Both the position numbers and the translations under genes were made by a program. The notes under the pieces were generated by a model. The model worked only from the letters and a program-made list of their open reading frames with translations, was not told the origin of the DNA and made no database searches. Of a stretch of 64,000 bases of DNA, positions 55,475 through 64,000 are shown in pieces (the stretch's first letter is position 1; the number at the start of each line of letters is the position of its first letter). Source of the DNA: Cyanophora paradoxa (lineage: Eukaryota; Glaucocystophyceae; Cyanophorales; Cyanophoraceae). The DNA is taken from positions 1-64,000 of the forward strand of contig QPMI01000290.1 in the NCBI GenBank assembly GCA_004431415.1, read 5' to 3'.

Positions 55475-55615
55475 AGCATCTGGACACGTACTAAAATCGC
55501 GAGTCCGGGACACAAGTGTACATGTACACATGTGGTAATGTACACTGCAGCCGCCGCAGCTGCGGGTCCAGCCCACCAGCGAGCTGGCCAGCTGGGCTTG
55601 TGTGGCCCCGTAAGG
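55475..55615 (+). repeat. Dispersed 130-bp repeat, copy 3
   Basis: GGACACGTACTAAAATCG, AGTCCGGGACACAAGTGT and the core TCCAGCCCACCAGCGAGCTG, directly after the complete ABA4-like gene. Duplicated together with the gene. Confidence 0.8.
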
Positions 55616-55669
55616 AGAGCAAATGTGCCTCCCTGCGGACACTATCTAGACTCGCCGAGTCGATCTCTG

Positions 55670-55790
55670 TTTCGCATTTGGACACGTACTTAAACGCAGG
55701 TCCGGGCTACAAGTGTGGGAATGTACACAGCGGCCGCCGCGGCCGGGTCCAGCCCACCAGCGAGCTGGCCGGCCGGACCCTGCGTATACG
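55670..55790 (+). repeat. Dispersed 130-bp repeat, copy 4
   Basis: TTGGACACGTACTTAAACG, GGTCCGGGCTACAAGTGT and TCCAGCCCACCAGCGAGCTG. More diverged from copies 2 and 3. Confidence 0.75.
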
Positions 55791-55869
55791 TACGCATGAA
55801 GACCGAACGTCGACCCTGAGCGTTGAAACCAGCCACGTGCACGCAATCAGAGACCGTCGGACTAGCAAT

Positions 55870-56055
55870 ATTAATCGTCATCGCAAATCCGAGAGCTAGG
55901 GCCTCATCGCCAATCGCGATCGTAGTCGCAAATCCGAGACGGCCTCATCGCCAATCGCAATCACAAATCCGAGACGGCCTCATATGCATCGCCAATCGTA
56001 GTCGTAAATCATTGAATCCGAGCTCGAGACGGCCTCATCGTAACCGTAATTCAAA
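55870..56055 (+). repeat. Imperfect tandem repeat of AATCCGAGACGGCCTCAT-type units
   Basis: Four spaced copies of the words TCCGAGA(C)GGCCTCAT and CGCCAATCG, at about 35-50-bp intervals. Confidence 0.8.
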
Positions 56056-56089
56056 GATGCCCGCGTTTGCCCGCCCCGTCCCGCCCCGC

Positions 56090-56170
56090 CCCGCCCCGCC
56101 GCGGCCGCTGCAGCTGCTGAGCCGGGGGCCCAGCCCACCAGCGAGACTCGATCTCTGTTTCGATTTCGAC
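56090..56170 (+). repeat. Dispersed 130-bp repeat, copy 5 (partial)
   Basis: GCTGCAGCTGCTGAGCC, then GGCCCAGCCCACCAGCGAG and the GATCTCTGTTTCG tail that also follows copy 3. Lacks the CACGTACT start. Confidence 0.6.
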
Positions 56171-56264
56171 AGTAGTTTACTCATTGTAGATGAGTGCTGA
56201 TAGCTGCTACCAAACATCACGTGTCACGCTCATGCATGCGCATGGTCATGGCCAGCACTTGCGA

Positions 56265-57070
56265 TCAAGCAGCATCATCACTTGCAACGTCTATGCCAAG
56301 CTGAGAGAGAAGAGAGAGAACTGCTTCATTGTCGGGGTCAATGTCGATAGCCTGCAGGAATGTGGTCAAGTTGTCGTTGAGGATGCAAAAATCTGCACGG
56401 CAGATAACCTTCTCATAAGCTTCGATGGCCTTCTCAAATTTCCCCAGTGCACGGTAGAAATCACCAGCGTAGACATGAGCAGGCACAAAATCTTCGACGA
56501 GCCTCTGCGCTTCCAATGCGTCCGCCAACGCGTCTTCATATCGTTCCATCGTAGCTAGCACAGCGGCACGGTTCAGCAGCAGGATCTCTAATTTTGGTGG
56601 AGACGTGTTGATGCTCTATGTAGCGATCAATATTGACCGATCGGCTTGCGGGCGATGATCACCTCTGTAAATGCATCGAGTGCCTCTAGCAACCTCCCTT
56701 CGGCGAACGCGGCCGCTCCTCTCTCGGCGAGCATTTTTGCGTTGTCGTTCGTATTGTTTCCGCCTGGAGCGGTTGCAGCGACGGTGCACGGGGAAGCGTG
56801 AATAGTTCGAAGGTTTGTGTCTTGCACAGAGGCGGGCCGGATCGCATGGAATCGCCCGGTGCGACTCGAGGTCCAGCGCGAGCTGCGGATTTCGAGGGCC
56901 GCCCGAAATCTGTTGCAAGGTCGCTCGAGCGTGCTACCGTAACGCTCGGCGCCATTTGCCGCCGCTGCCCTCGTCCTGCACAGGGGCGGCCGAACGAGAG
57001 CGCCCGCTGCTTGGCTGGTCGAAGCGAGAGGGGCGCACGTTGCGGGTGCGGCGAAGCCAATGCGTAGCAT
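56265..57070 (-). CDS. Tetratricopeptide-repeat protein, probably organelle-targeted
   Basis: The ATG at 57070 opens MLRIGFAAPATCAPLASTSQ, followed by more than 80 Ala/Arg/Ser/Thr-rich residues, which looks like a transit peptide. The TPR region starts with AERGAAAFAEGRLLEALDAF and continues after an intron (about 56588-56662) with ILLLNRAAVLATMERYEDAL, ADALEAQRLVEDFVPAHVY, AGDFYRALGKFEKAIEAYEK. A second intron joins to AIDIDPDNEAVLSLLSQLG, stop at 56265. About three TPR units are visible, with the small-residue/aromatic pattern (G/A at 8, Y at 11, A at 20). TPR proteins are protein-binding scaffolds, so no specific role can be given. It is divergent from hemL with 261 bp between the starts. 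Confidence 0.75.
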
Positions 57071-57331
57071 CTATGCGCGACCGCGCGTCAGCGACTCTGA
57101 ATAGCGACCGAGAAAGGCTTGCGTACTTCGGGAGACGAGTGGCCGAGCGACAACCACTCCGGGATAGCCTGGAGGGCCGTAACGTGCCAGACGCAGCGCT
57201 TTAACGCGACAACGCGGCTGAACGCGCCGTCAACGCGGAGAGAGGGGGGTACGGGGCGCTTAGGGCAAGTATCTCGGATCGGGCGGCTTGTTCGGTCGTT
57301 GGTTCGTTCGTGTCAGCAGCCTTAACCAACG
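57071..57331. promoter_or_regulatory. Bidirectional promoter region, TPR gene / hemL
   Basis: 261 bp separate two divergent ATGs. No defined element was recognised; inferred from geometry. Confidence 0.45.
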
Positions 57332-59024
57332 ATGGACACCGCGTTCGCGCTCGCCGTTCCGGCGACGACCCGCCCGGCGCCGGTCTCGCGCTCGTTCGGC
57401 CTTCGCCCGGCGGCGAAGGATCTGCGCTCGGCGCAGAGCGGCGCTTTCGGGGCGAAGGCCACCGTTGTCGCCAAGCGGGAGCAGCCCAGCACCCGCTTCT
57501 CCGTGTCGGCCTCGTTCAGCACCGCAAAGTCGGACGAGATCTTCAAGCGGGCCCAGGAGATCATGCCTGGCGGCGTTAGCTCGCCTGTGCGTGCGTTCAA
57601 GTCTGTCGGCGGCGGTCCTATTGTGTTCGACCGCGTCAAGGGCCCGTACGCGTGGGACGTCGACGGCAACAAGTACATCGACTACATTGGCTCGTGGGGC
57701 CCGGCGATCTGCGGCGCGACCAACGACGAGGTCACCGCGGCGCTCAAGGCTCAGATTGAGAAGGGCACGAGCTTCGGTGCGCCCTGCGCTCTGGAGAACG
57801 TGCTCGCGGAGGCGGTGATCGACGCGGTGCCGTGCGCGGAGATGGTCCGCTTCGTCAACTCGGGCACGGAGGCGTGCATGTCGGTTCTGCGCCTCATGCG
57901 CGCGTACACCAAGCGTGAGAAGATCATCAAGTTCGAGGGCTGCTACCACGGCCACGCGGATATGTTCCTCGTGAAGGCCGGCTCGGGTGTCGCCACCCTT
58001 GGCCTCCCCGACTCGCCCGGCGTGCCGAAGACGACCACCGCGGCCACCCTCACCGCTCCCTACAACGACCTCGCGGCCGTCCGCGCCCTCTTCGAGGCGA
58101 ACAAGGACGAGGTCGCCGGTGTCATCCTGGAGCCCGTCGTCGGCAACGCCGGCTTCATCACCCCGGCACCCGGCTTCCTGCAGGGCCTCGTCGACCTGTG
58201 CCACGAGTACGGCGCCCTCTGCTGCTTCGACGAGGTCATGACCGGCTTCCGCATCTCGTCCGCCCCCCGCGCCGCCCCCCGCGCCCCCGCGCCTCACCGG
58301 CATTTCTTTTCCGCGGCGCAGCTACGGCGGCGCTTCGAAGCACTTCGGCGTGACCCCCGACCTGACCACGCTCGGCAAGGTCATCGGCGGCGGGCTGCCG
58401 GTCGGCGCGTACGCAGGCCGGAAGGAGATTATGCAGATGGTCGCCCCCGCGGGCCCCATGTACCAGGCGGGCACCCTCTCGGGCAACCCCCTCGCCATGA
58501 CCGCCGGCATCAAGACCCTTGAGATCATGAAGGCGCGCCCCGCGTGCGCCCCGCTACCCCCACCGCCCCTTACGCGCCGCGCAGCGCCCCGGCCAGTACG
58601 AGGAGATGACGCGCAAGACGGAGAAGCTGATCAACGGGATCCTCGACGCGGGCCGCGAGGCCGGCCACGAGATCTGCGGCGGCTCCATCTCTGCCATGTT
58701 CGGCTTCTTCTTCTGCAACGGTCCGCGCCCCATGCCGCCCCGCGCGCCCCGCGCCGCCCCGCGCCGAGGCGGGCGGGGCAGGCCCGATCCGGAACTTCGA
58801 GGACGCCAAGGCGTCGGACACGGCCAAGTTCGCGCGCTTCCACCGCGCGATGCTGGAGCGCGGCATCTACCTCGCCCCGTCCCAGTTCGAGGCCGGCTTC
58901 ACCGGCATCCAGGTGCCCCGTCCTCACCGCTGCCCGCGCCGCCCCGCCGAGCGCCGCGCAGCACTCGGACGAGGACATCGAGCGGACCATCGCCGTCGCC
59001 CGCGAGTGCATGAAGCTCATCTAA
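57332..59024 (+). CDS. hemL: Glutamate-1-semialdehyde 2,1-aminomutase, plastidic
   Basis: A PLP enzyme that converts glutamate-1-semialdehyde to 5-aminolevulinate for chlorophyll and haem. The ATG at 57332 starts a Ser/Arg/Ala-rich transit peptide ([20 protein letters not shown]). The mature enzyme starts near [20 protein letters not shown]. Motifs follow: [55 protein letters not shown] (SGTEA), [45 protein letters not shown] (DEV for the PLP nitrogen), then [19 protein letters not shown] with the Schiff-base Lys, and [20 protein letters not shown]. The end is [20 protein letters not shown], stop 59022-59024. Four introns. The second (58531-58593) seems to use a GC donor (AAG|GCGCGC) to keep RPGQYEEM in frame. 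Very close to green-algal and plant GSA proteins. Intact. Confidence 0.97.
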
Positions 59025-59385
59025 CCCGCCCGCCCCCGACCGTACCCCTCCCGACGACCTCTCAACCCGCCCTCCCCTAGGCCCCCATTGTCCCTGTCCT
59101 TGTCCCTGTCCAATTGCAACTCCATAACAAAGTCCGACCGACAACTCGAAGCCCAGAGTTCACCCTCAACCGAGTCAGAACCGGAAGTCCAACCCCACCC
59201 AATTCCAACCCCAAATGAAACTTCGACTCTTTAATCAAAGTCCGACCGTCGGACCCCCATTAGGGTACTAGCTCAACCCCCAAGGAGGGCCAGCCATGCG
59301 CAGAAAAGCCGCCGGGGGGCCGAATTCGAAATCTTGAAGCTCAAGCGTAAGGCAAGGGATTGAAATGGCATCGAATGGCGTGGGG

Positions 59386-59418
<33 letters not shown>

Positions 59419-59435
59419 GCAAGAGAGCGACCTCC
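59025..59435. other. Convergent intergenic region with 29-bp poly-G
   Basis: 3' flanks of hemL and PARG. Contains TCCCTGTCC repeats near 59085-59110, AACTCC/CCAACCCC-rich sequence and an uninterrupted poly-G of 29 at 59389-59417, just 3' of the PARG stop. No gene is seen. Confidence 0.7.
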
Positions 59436-61851
59436 CTACCCCAACAGCCCGGGGACAAGAAAGCCACCGCCCTCCAGCACCCCGTCCGGGGTCTCGGCCG
59501 GGGGCTCGGGGGCTGGCTCGTCCTCCTCGGTCGGGGGCGAGGGGGGTCCCTCGGGGAAGGCGGGCCGCGGGGGCGTGGCAGCTTCCGTCCCGCTCCCGTC
59601 CCCCTCCTCCTCGGTCGTGTCGCCGCCCTCGCGCTCGCCCTCGCGCTCGGGGAAGATGGGCGGCCGATCGCTCTCGACGCCCAGGAGCTGCCGGTGGATG
59701 AACTGGAAGGGGCTCATCGGCTGCGGCCCCGCCCCCTGCGCCTGCAGCCGCCGCCGGTACTCGCTGTAGCGCAGCAGCATGTTGAAGAGCGAGCCTGAGG
59801 GGCGCTCAGGGCGGGGCGGGGCGGGGCGGGCGGGGCGGGCGGGCCGACGGTGGCCTCCTCCTCGGCGAGGATGCGGTGGATGGTGTGGGCGCGCTCCGCG
59901 AGGGCGGCGTCGCGGAAGGTGAAGTACTCGAGGTCGCGCCCCGCCTGGCACGCCGCCATCGCCTGGATCAGGAACTTCAACTCCCGGTCCCCGTTGAAGG
60001 CGCCTCCGCCCCAGTTCCCTGCCCCCCGCTCGCCGCACCCAACGAGGGGCGGGGGCAGGGGCGGCGGACCGGTGGCGATGGGCTGCGCGTTGGCGTCGGG
60101 GCCGAGGGCCTCCCAGGGGAGGAAGCCGGCGAAAGCCTTATCGAGCTCCCGCCGCACGTGCTCCTCCCGGAACTGCCGCCACGCCGCGTGCCGCCTGCCG
60201 CCCCTTCGCCCCCCCGCGCCGCGGGGCACGCGGCGGCCTCGCGCACGGGTAGTGCTCCGCGTCGATGGCGACGATGTACGACCGCACGCGCCCCGCCTCG
60301 TCTCTGCGGCGCACTCGGCGTCGGCGGCGGCGGCCCCGGCGGCAGCCCCGGCGGCGGTGCGGGACGGGCTCAGGGCGCACAGAGGAGGGGGCGCCTCGGG
60401 CCGCTCGACGTGCTCGAACGACGAGGCGTAGCTGCGGCGCACGCTCGGCGGGCGGTCCGCTCAAGGGGCGCCTCGCGCCGGCGCACCCGCTGTAGTTGCT
60501 GACGCGTTCGGCGCCGGCGATGAGAATCGCCTCATTGTCCTGCGGGGCGCGTGAGGGGCGGGGCGGGGCGGGGCGGGGCGGGGCGGGCGCGCGTCCATGG
60601 CGGCGCAAAGGAGGAGGCTGACGAGGCACTCCGGGTTGATCATGAAGCGGATCTCCTCCTGCACGCACCCCTGCCCCCGCCCGCGTCGGGCCCACGTCGG
60701 CCCCGCCCGCGCGCCGCCGCACCCTCGAAAGCGCGCCGCCGCCGATGAAGCTGGGGGCGGGGTCGGGGCGGGCGTGCGGCAGGGGCGGGGCGGGGGCACC
60801 GGTTGGCAAAGTCGACGTGGAGGGCGCCGGGGGCCGAGTCCTCGATGGTCCCCTCCGTGCTCACGTCGACGCGGCAGCCGCCGAGCGGCCGGTCGCTCGC
60901 CTCCCACACCGGCAGCGCCCGGCGCGCCAGGGCCCGCCGGTGGAAGCTCACGAAGCCGCGGGGCGGAGCGCCGGCGAGGGCGCGCCGGAAGTAGGCGAGG
61001 AGGCAGCGGAGCTTGCCGATCGTGTTGGGGGCGCACGCCATGGCCCCTTCCGACGAGCGGCGGTAGAGCCCGGCGAACGAGAATGCGGGGAACTCGTGCG
61101 AGCCGCCGCCGGCGCGCTGCAGCCGCGGGGCCGCGGGGACGATGCAGAAGAAGGCGCAGGCGAGCAGCGAGGCGGCCTGCTCCCGCGTGACGCGCACCTC
61201 GCCGCTCTCCTGCACGAGCAGCAGCCGCAGCTCCTCGCCGCACACCTGCGGCAGCCGCAGCGCCGCCCGCTGAATCGCCGGCAGCGTCTCCCTGAAGAAC
61301 GTCTGTCGCTCCTCGGCGGAGAGGGCGTCCCTCAGGAACCTGCCCCGCGTCATGGCGCAGCGCCAGCGACGGCGCCGGCGTGCCGCACGATGCGAGGCCG
61401 CTGAGATCCAGCGGCTTCTTAGCGTGGAGCTGGGAGAACGTAATCAGGAGCTTCTCAACCGTCCTGATCTCTTTCTTCAGCTCCTCTTCGTAGACGGTCC
61501 AGCACTGGCGATAGATTGGCGGATCCGAGTCCCTCACCCTGGCGGGGCCTAAGTCTTACGAAGCTTGCGCCACCGCATGGCCGCAGACCTGAATTTGTTC
61601 TGTGGGTTGTGCGGTAGCCGAGCGTACGCGCTGCCTGCGCTCGACTGATCGCGCGCGGGTGTCGACGGCCCTGAAGCGCGGCTACTGGAGGCGGCAGAAG
61701 CGCGGCTGCTGGAGGCTGCAGGCTGCTGGGGCGGCTGCGCCGAACCCCGATACGCGAGAGTGGCGGGCTTCAATCGACACGACATGTCTCCGGCTTCGAA
61801 TTCGGGGCTGTCGACGTCCTCGATGGGATCGCTGTCGTCCAGGCTCTGCAC
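59436..61851 (-). CDS. PARG: Poly(ADP-ribose) glycohydrolase
   Basis: Hydrolyses poly(ADP-ribose) chains after DNA-damage signalling; nuclear or cytoplasmic. The proposed start at 61851 gives an acidic MQSLDDSDPIEDVDSPEFEA and a disordered segment (PARG N-termini are regulatory). Intron splicing joins to CWTVYEEELKKEIRTVEKLL. The catalytic domain follows: FRETLPAIQRAALRLPQVCG, ASLLACAFFCIVPAA, NTIGKLRCLLAYFRRAL, then the macrodomain-type signature VDFANRFIGGGALSRGCVQE with the GGG loop and the catalytic Gln-Glu-Glu (VQEEIRFMINPECLVSLLLC). Then come AILIAGAERVSNYSGYASSF (the conserved Gly-Tyr-Ala), YIVAIDAEHY, RELDKAFAGFLPWEALG, GNWGGGAFNGDRELKFLIQA and DLEYFTFRDAALAERAHTIH. A Pro/Glu-rich tail ends LEGGGFLVPGLLG, stop 59436-59438. 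All catalytic blocks are present. An alternative start is 61537. Convergent with hemL. Confidence 0.93.
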
Positions 61852-62222
61852 GCCGGACGGCTGAGGCGTGCGATTAACCGGAGCCGGTGATTCCGCGGGG
61901 GCAGGTTCCCGGTCGCGGGGACGCTTCTTTTCGTTAGCTGCGTAAGCGTGTAAGGTGCGTACGCGTGGAAGGCTTGATCTTGCTACAGCTCACGTCTGAA
62001 GAATCTCAGAATGCTCTGCTGTTGCGACATGACGGGGCTCTGTATCCAGCTGCGGCGCTCATACGATCGTCTGACCGCCTCCCCCAGCCGACCCGAAGCG
62101 ACTCAGCGCAAATCGTGCTGTTCTAAACACGCGCAGCAGGCGCCGCTCCGCGGGTTTTCGAACACCGGCAAAGTCGAAGCTTCACTCCTGTACCCAGTAC
62201 GGCCACCTTTTCACATCCCAAG
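61852..62222. other. Divergent intergenic region, PARG / NBP35
   Basis: 371 bp between divergent genes. Nothing coding is supported; probable shared promoter region. Confidence 0.45.
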
Positions 62223-63793
62223 ATGGCAGCCCCCGTCGGCGAGGTTCCTGCGAACGCAAACGAGCGTGCGCACCCTATCCTCTCCCCCGCCGCCCCCGCG
62301 CCCCGGCGACGTCCAATGACGCGCTTTTCCCTTCCGACGTCGCCGACGCCCCTTGACGGCGGCCGCGTGCGCAGACTGCCCGGGAACGCAATCAGATGAA
62401 GCAGGGAAGTCCGCGGCGTGCGCCGGATGCCCGAATGCCTCCATCTGCAAGACAATGCCGAAAGGCCCTGACCCCTGTGAGCTCGCCGCCGCGTTCGCGG
62501 TGCTCCTGAGCTAATGCGCACGCGTACGGTATTTTGCAGCGGTCACCGAGGTCGGCTCCAAGCTTGCCATTGTGAAGCACAAGTTGCTGGTGCTTTCGGG
62601 CAAAGGCGGCGTAGGGAAGAGCACATTCGCCACGCAGCTGGCATACGCGCTCTCCAGCATGGAGAAGCAGGTGAGAATATTGTGCGGTGCATGCAGTGAC
62701 CGGCTGACGCCATTGCGAAGGTCGGGCTTCTTGACGTGGACATCTGCGGGCCGAGCGTGCCGCGGATGACGGGAACTGAGGGCGAGGAGGTGCACCAGAG
62801 CGCACAGGGATGGTCGCCCGTGTACGTGGATGAGCGCCTGGGCGTGATGTCCATCGGCTACATGCTCCCGAACCTCGACGACGCTGTCATCTGGCGCGGT
62901 CCCCGCAAGAACCAGCTTATCAAGCAGGTGCCGTCGCCGATCGGAGGGCCCACATTGCGTCGCTCATCACCGCGCGGCGCAGTTTCTGAAGGACGTGCAC
63001 TGGGGCGAGGAGGGGCTGGACTTCCTCATCGTCGACACGCCCCCCGGCACCTCCGACGAGCACCTCTCCCTCGTGACTTATCTGAAGGCCCGCGCCGCCC
63101 GCCCGCCCGCCGCCACCGCCCGGGCGCGTGGCTGAGGGGCGCTGGCAGGAGTCGGAGGTGGACGGGGCGATCATCGTGACGACGCCGCAGGAGGTCTCCC
63201 TGAGCGACGTGCGGAAGGAGATCAACTTCTGCAAGAAGACCGGCATCCCCATCATCGGCCTCGTCGAGAACATGAGCGGCTTCGTGTGCCCCCACTGCAA
63301 CGTGCGCGGCGCCCCTCCCGGCGCCGCGCCGCGCGTGCCGATGGGGGCGGCAGTGCGGGACGGACATCTTCGTGGGAACGACGGGCGGCGGCAAGAAGGT
63401 GGCGGAGGACTACGGGATCCCCTTCCTGGGCCGCCTGCCCCTGGACCCGAGCCTGGTGCAGGCCTGCGAACAGGGCAAGTCCTTCTTCGAGCCCGGCGCC
63501 CCCGACACGCAGGGCCGCACCGCCTTCAAGGCCGTCGTCGCCCGTGCGCCGCCCCCGCGCTGCCCGCCCCCCGCCGCCCACCCCGCCCCGCAGGCATCAT
63601 TGAGGAGATCGAGCTCGTCAACCCCGAGGCCGGCTCCGGCGGCTGCGGCGCCGGCGCCTGCGGCCGCGGCGCGTGCGGCGGCGCCGGCTGCAGCGCCGCC
63701 AAGGCGGCCGGTGGCTGTGGCGCCGCGAAGGCGGCCGGCGGCTGCGGCCGCGCTGGTGGCTGCTGCGGCGGTGGCGGCTGCGGCCGTGCCTGA
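62223..63793 (+). CDS. NBP35: Cytosolic Fe-S cluster assembly scaffold NBP35 / NUBP1
   Basis: P-loop ATPase scaffold of cytosolic and nuclear iron-sulfur protein assembly. Exon 1 (ATG 62223) [14 protein letters not shown] splices to [25 protein letters not shown], which gives the N-terminal Cys-X13-Cys-X2-Cys-X5-Cys [4Fe-4S] site that separates NBP35 from CFD1. Then come [20 protein letters not shown] (deviant Walker A), [58 protein letters not shown] (switch II), [31 protein letters not shown] (the CPxC bridging-cluster cysteines) and [20 protein letters not shown]. The last exon adds [11 protein letters not shown] and a tail of about 55 residues made of Gly, Cys and Ala (for example [20 protein letters not shown]), stop 63791-63793. 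The tail has more than ten cysteines. Introns are GT-AG. Confidence 0.95.
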
Positions 63794-64000
63794 GCAGGCT
63801 CGAGCTTTAGACCTCGCGCTACGTATCGGGCCTTCGTGTTCTGGTTCTTCGGAAACAGATGCAGCTACGAGTCGCGAGTCTACGTGTCACCGAAGTCGAC
63901 GTTCACCTAGTCCTCAGGGCCTGCGCCTAAAGCAAGGCCTACTGCAGCTGCGACCCGAGATCCGGAGCTCGAGGCTAGGCATGTTCGGGCTGGGCGGGGG
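63794..64000. other. 3' flank of NBP35
   Basis: About 200 bp, less GC-rich than the exons, with no supported feature. Confidence 0.5.

Overview
This window is nuclear DNA of a GC-rich photosynthetic eukaryote, most likely a unicellular green alga (prasinophyte or other chlorophyte). The genes are split by many short GT-AG introns of about 45-100 bp, often C-rich at the 5' end and G-rich at the 3' end, with a CTGAC/CTCAC-like branch site just before CAG. The green-lineage assignment rests on a nuclear gene for the small photosystem II subunit PsbW with a simple transit peptide and a thylakoid transfer segment, a plastid glutamate-1-semialdehyde aminomutase with a plant-type transit peptide, and an ABA4-like (DUF4281) membrane protein. 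The species cannot be fixed from the sequence. Exon structures were worked out by eye from protein continuity and splice signals, so spans include introns and several 5' ends are tentative.

Layout. 0-2.5 kb: 3' part of an MDC1/PTIP-like tandem-BRCT gene (+). 3.7-9.4 kb: an exon-amplified coiled-coil gene (-). 9.9-12.4 kb: a secreted, probably GPI-anchored protein of unknown family (+). 13.3-23.0 kb: a second coiled-coil gene (+) that ends in a 4.4-kb heptad array; its C-terminus resembles that of the first. 23.4-25.8 kb: UDP-glucose pyrophosphorylase (-). 25.9-27.2 kb: mitochondrial-type octanoyltransferase LIP2/LipB (+). 27.6-28.3 kb: psbW (-). 28.3-31.5 kb: gene-poor. 31.5-37.7 kb: a SENP6/7-like SUMO protease with a long acidic C-terminal extension and several SUMO-interacting-motif-like segments (-). 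38.4-41.2 kb: an AT-hook/HMG-box protein with polyglutamine (+). 41.9-43.8 kb: an ERK7/MAPK15-like kinase (+).

From 43.06 to 50.5 kb the 3' part of the kinase and its downstream DNA appear twice. Between the copies lies a decayed DIRS-like retroelement whose reverse transcriptase reads in frame into the second kinase fragment. 51.1-52.3 kb: checkpoint clamp subunit RAD1 (+). 52.5-56.2 kb: a repeat-rich region with a 5'-truncated and a complete ABA4-like gene, and between them a small unrecognised gene on the other strand. 56.3-57.1 kb: a TPR protein (-), divergent from hemL/GSA (57.3-59.0 kb, +). 59.4-61.9 kb: poly(ADP-ribose) glycohydrolase (-). 62.2-63.8 kb: the cytosolic Fe-S scaffold NBP35/NUBP1 (+), with an unusual Gly/Cys tail.

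The metabolic genes (UGP, LIP2, psbW, GSA, ABA4-like, NBP35) look like ordinary housekeeping genes of a plastid-bearing cell. Four genome-maintenance genes (BRCT protein, SUMO protease, RAD1, PARG) share the window, but nothing in the sequence shows that they are co-regulated. The most unusual content is the pair of related coiled-coil genes around the secreted protein, and the kinase/retroelement rearrangement.
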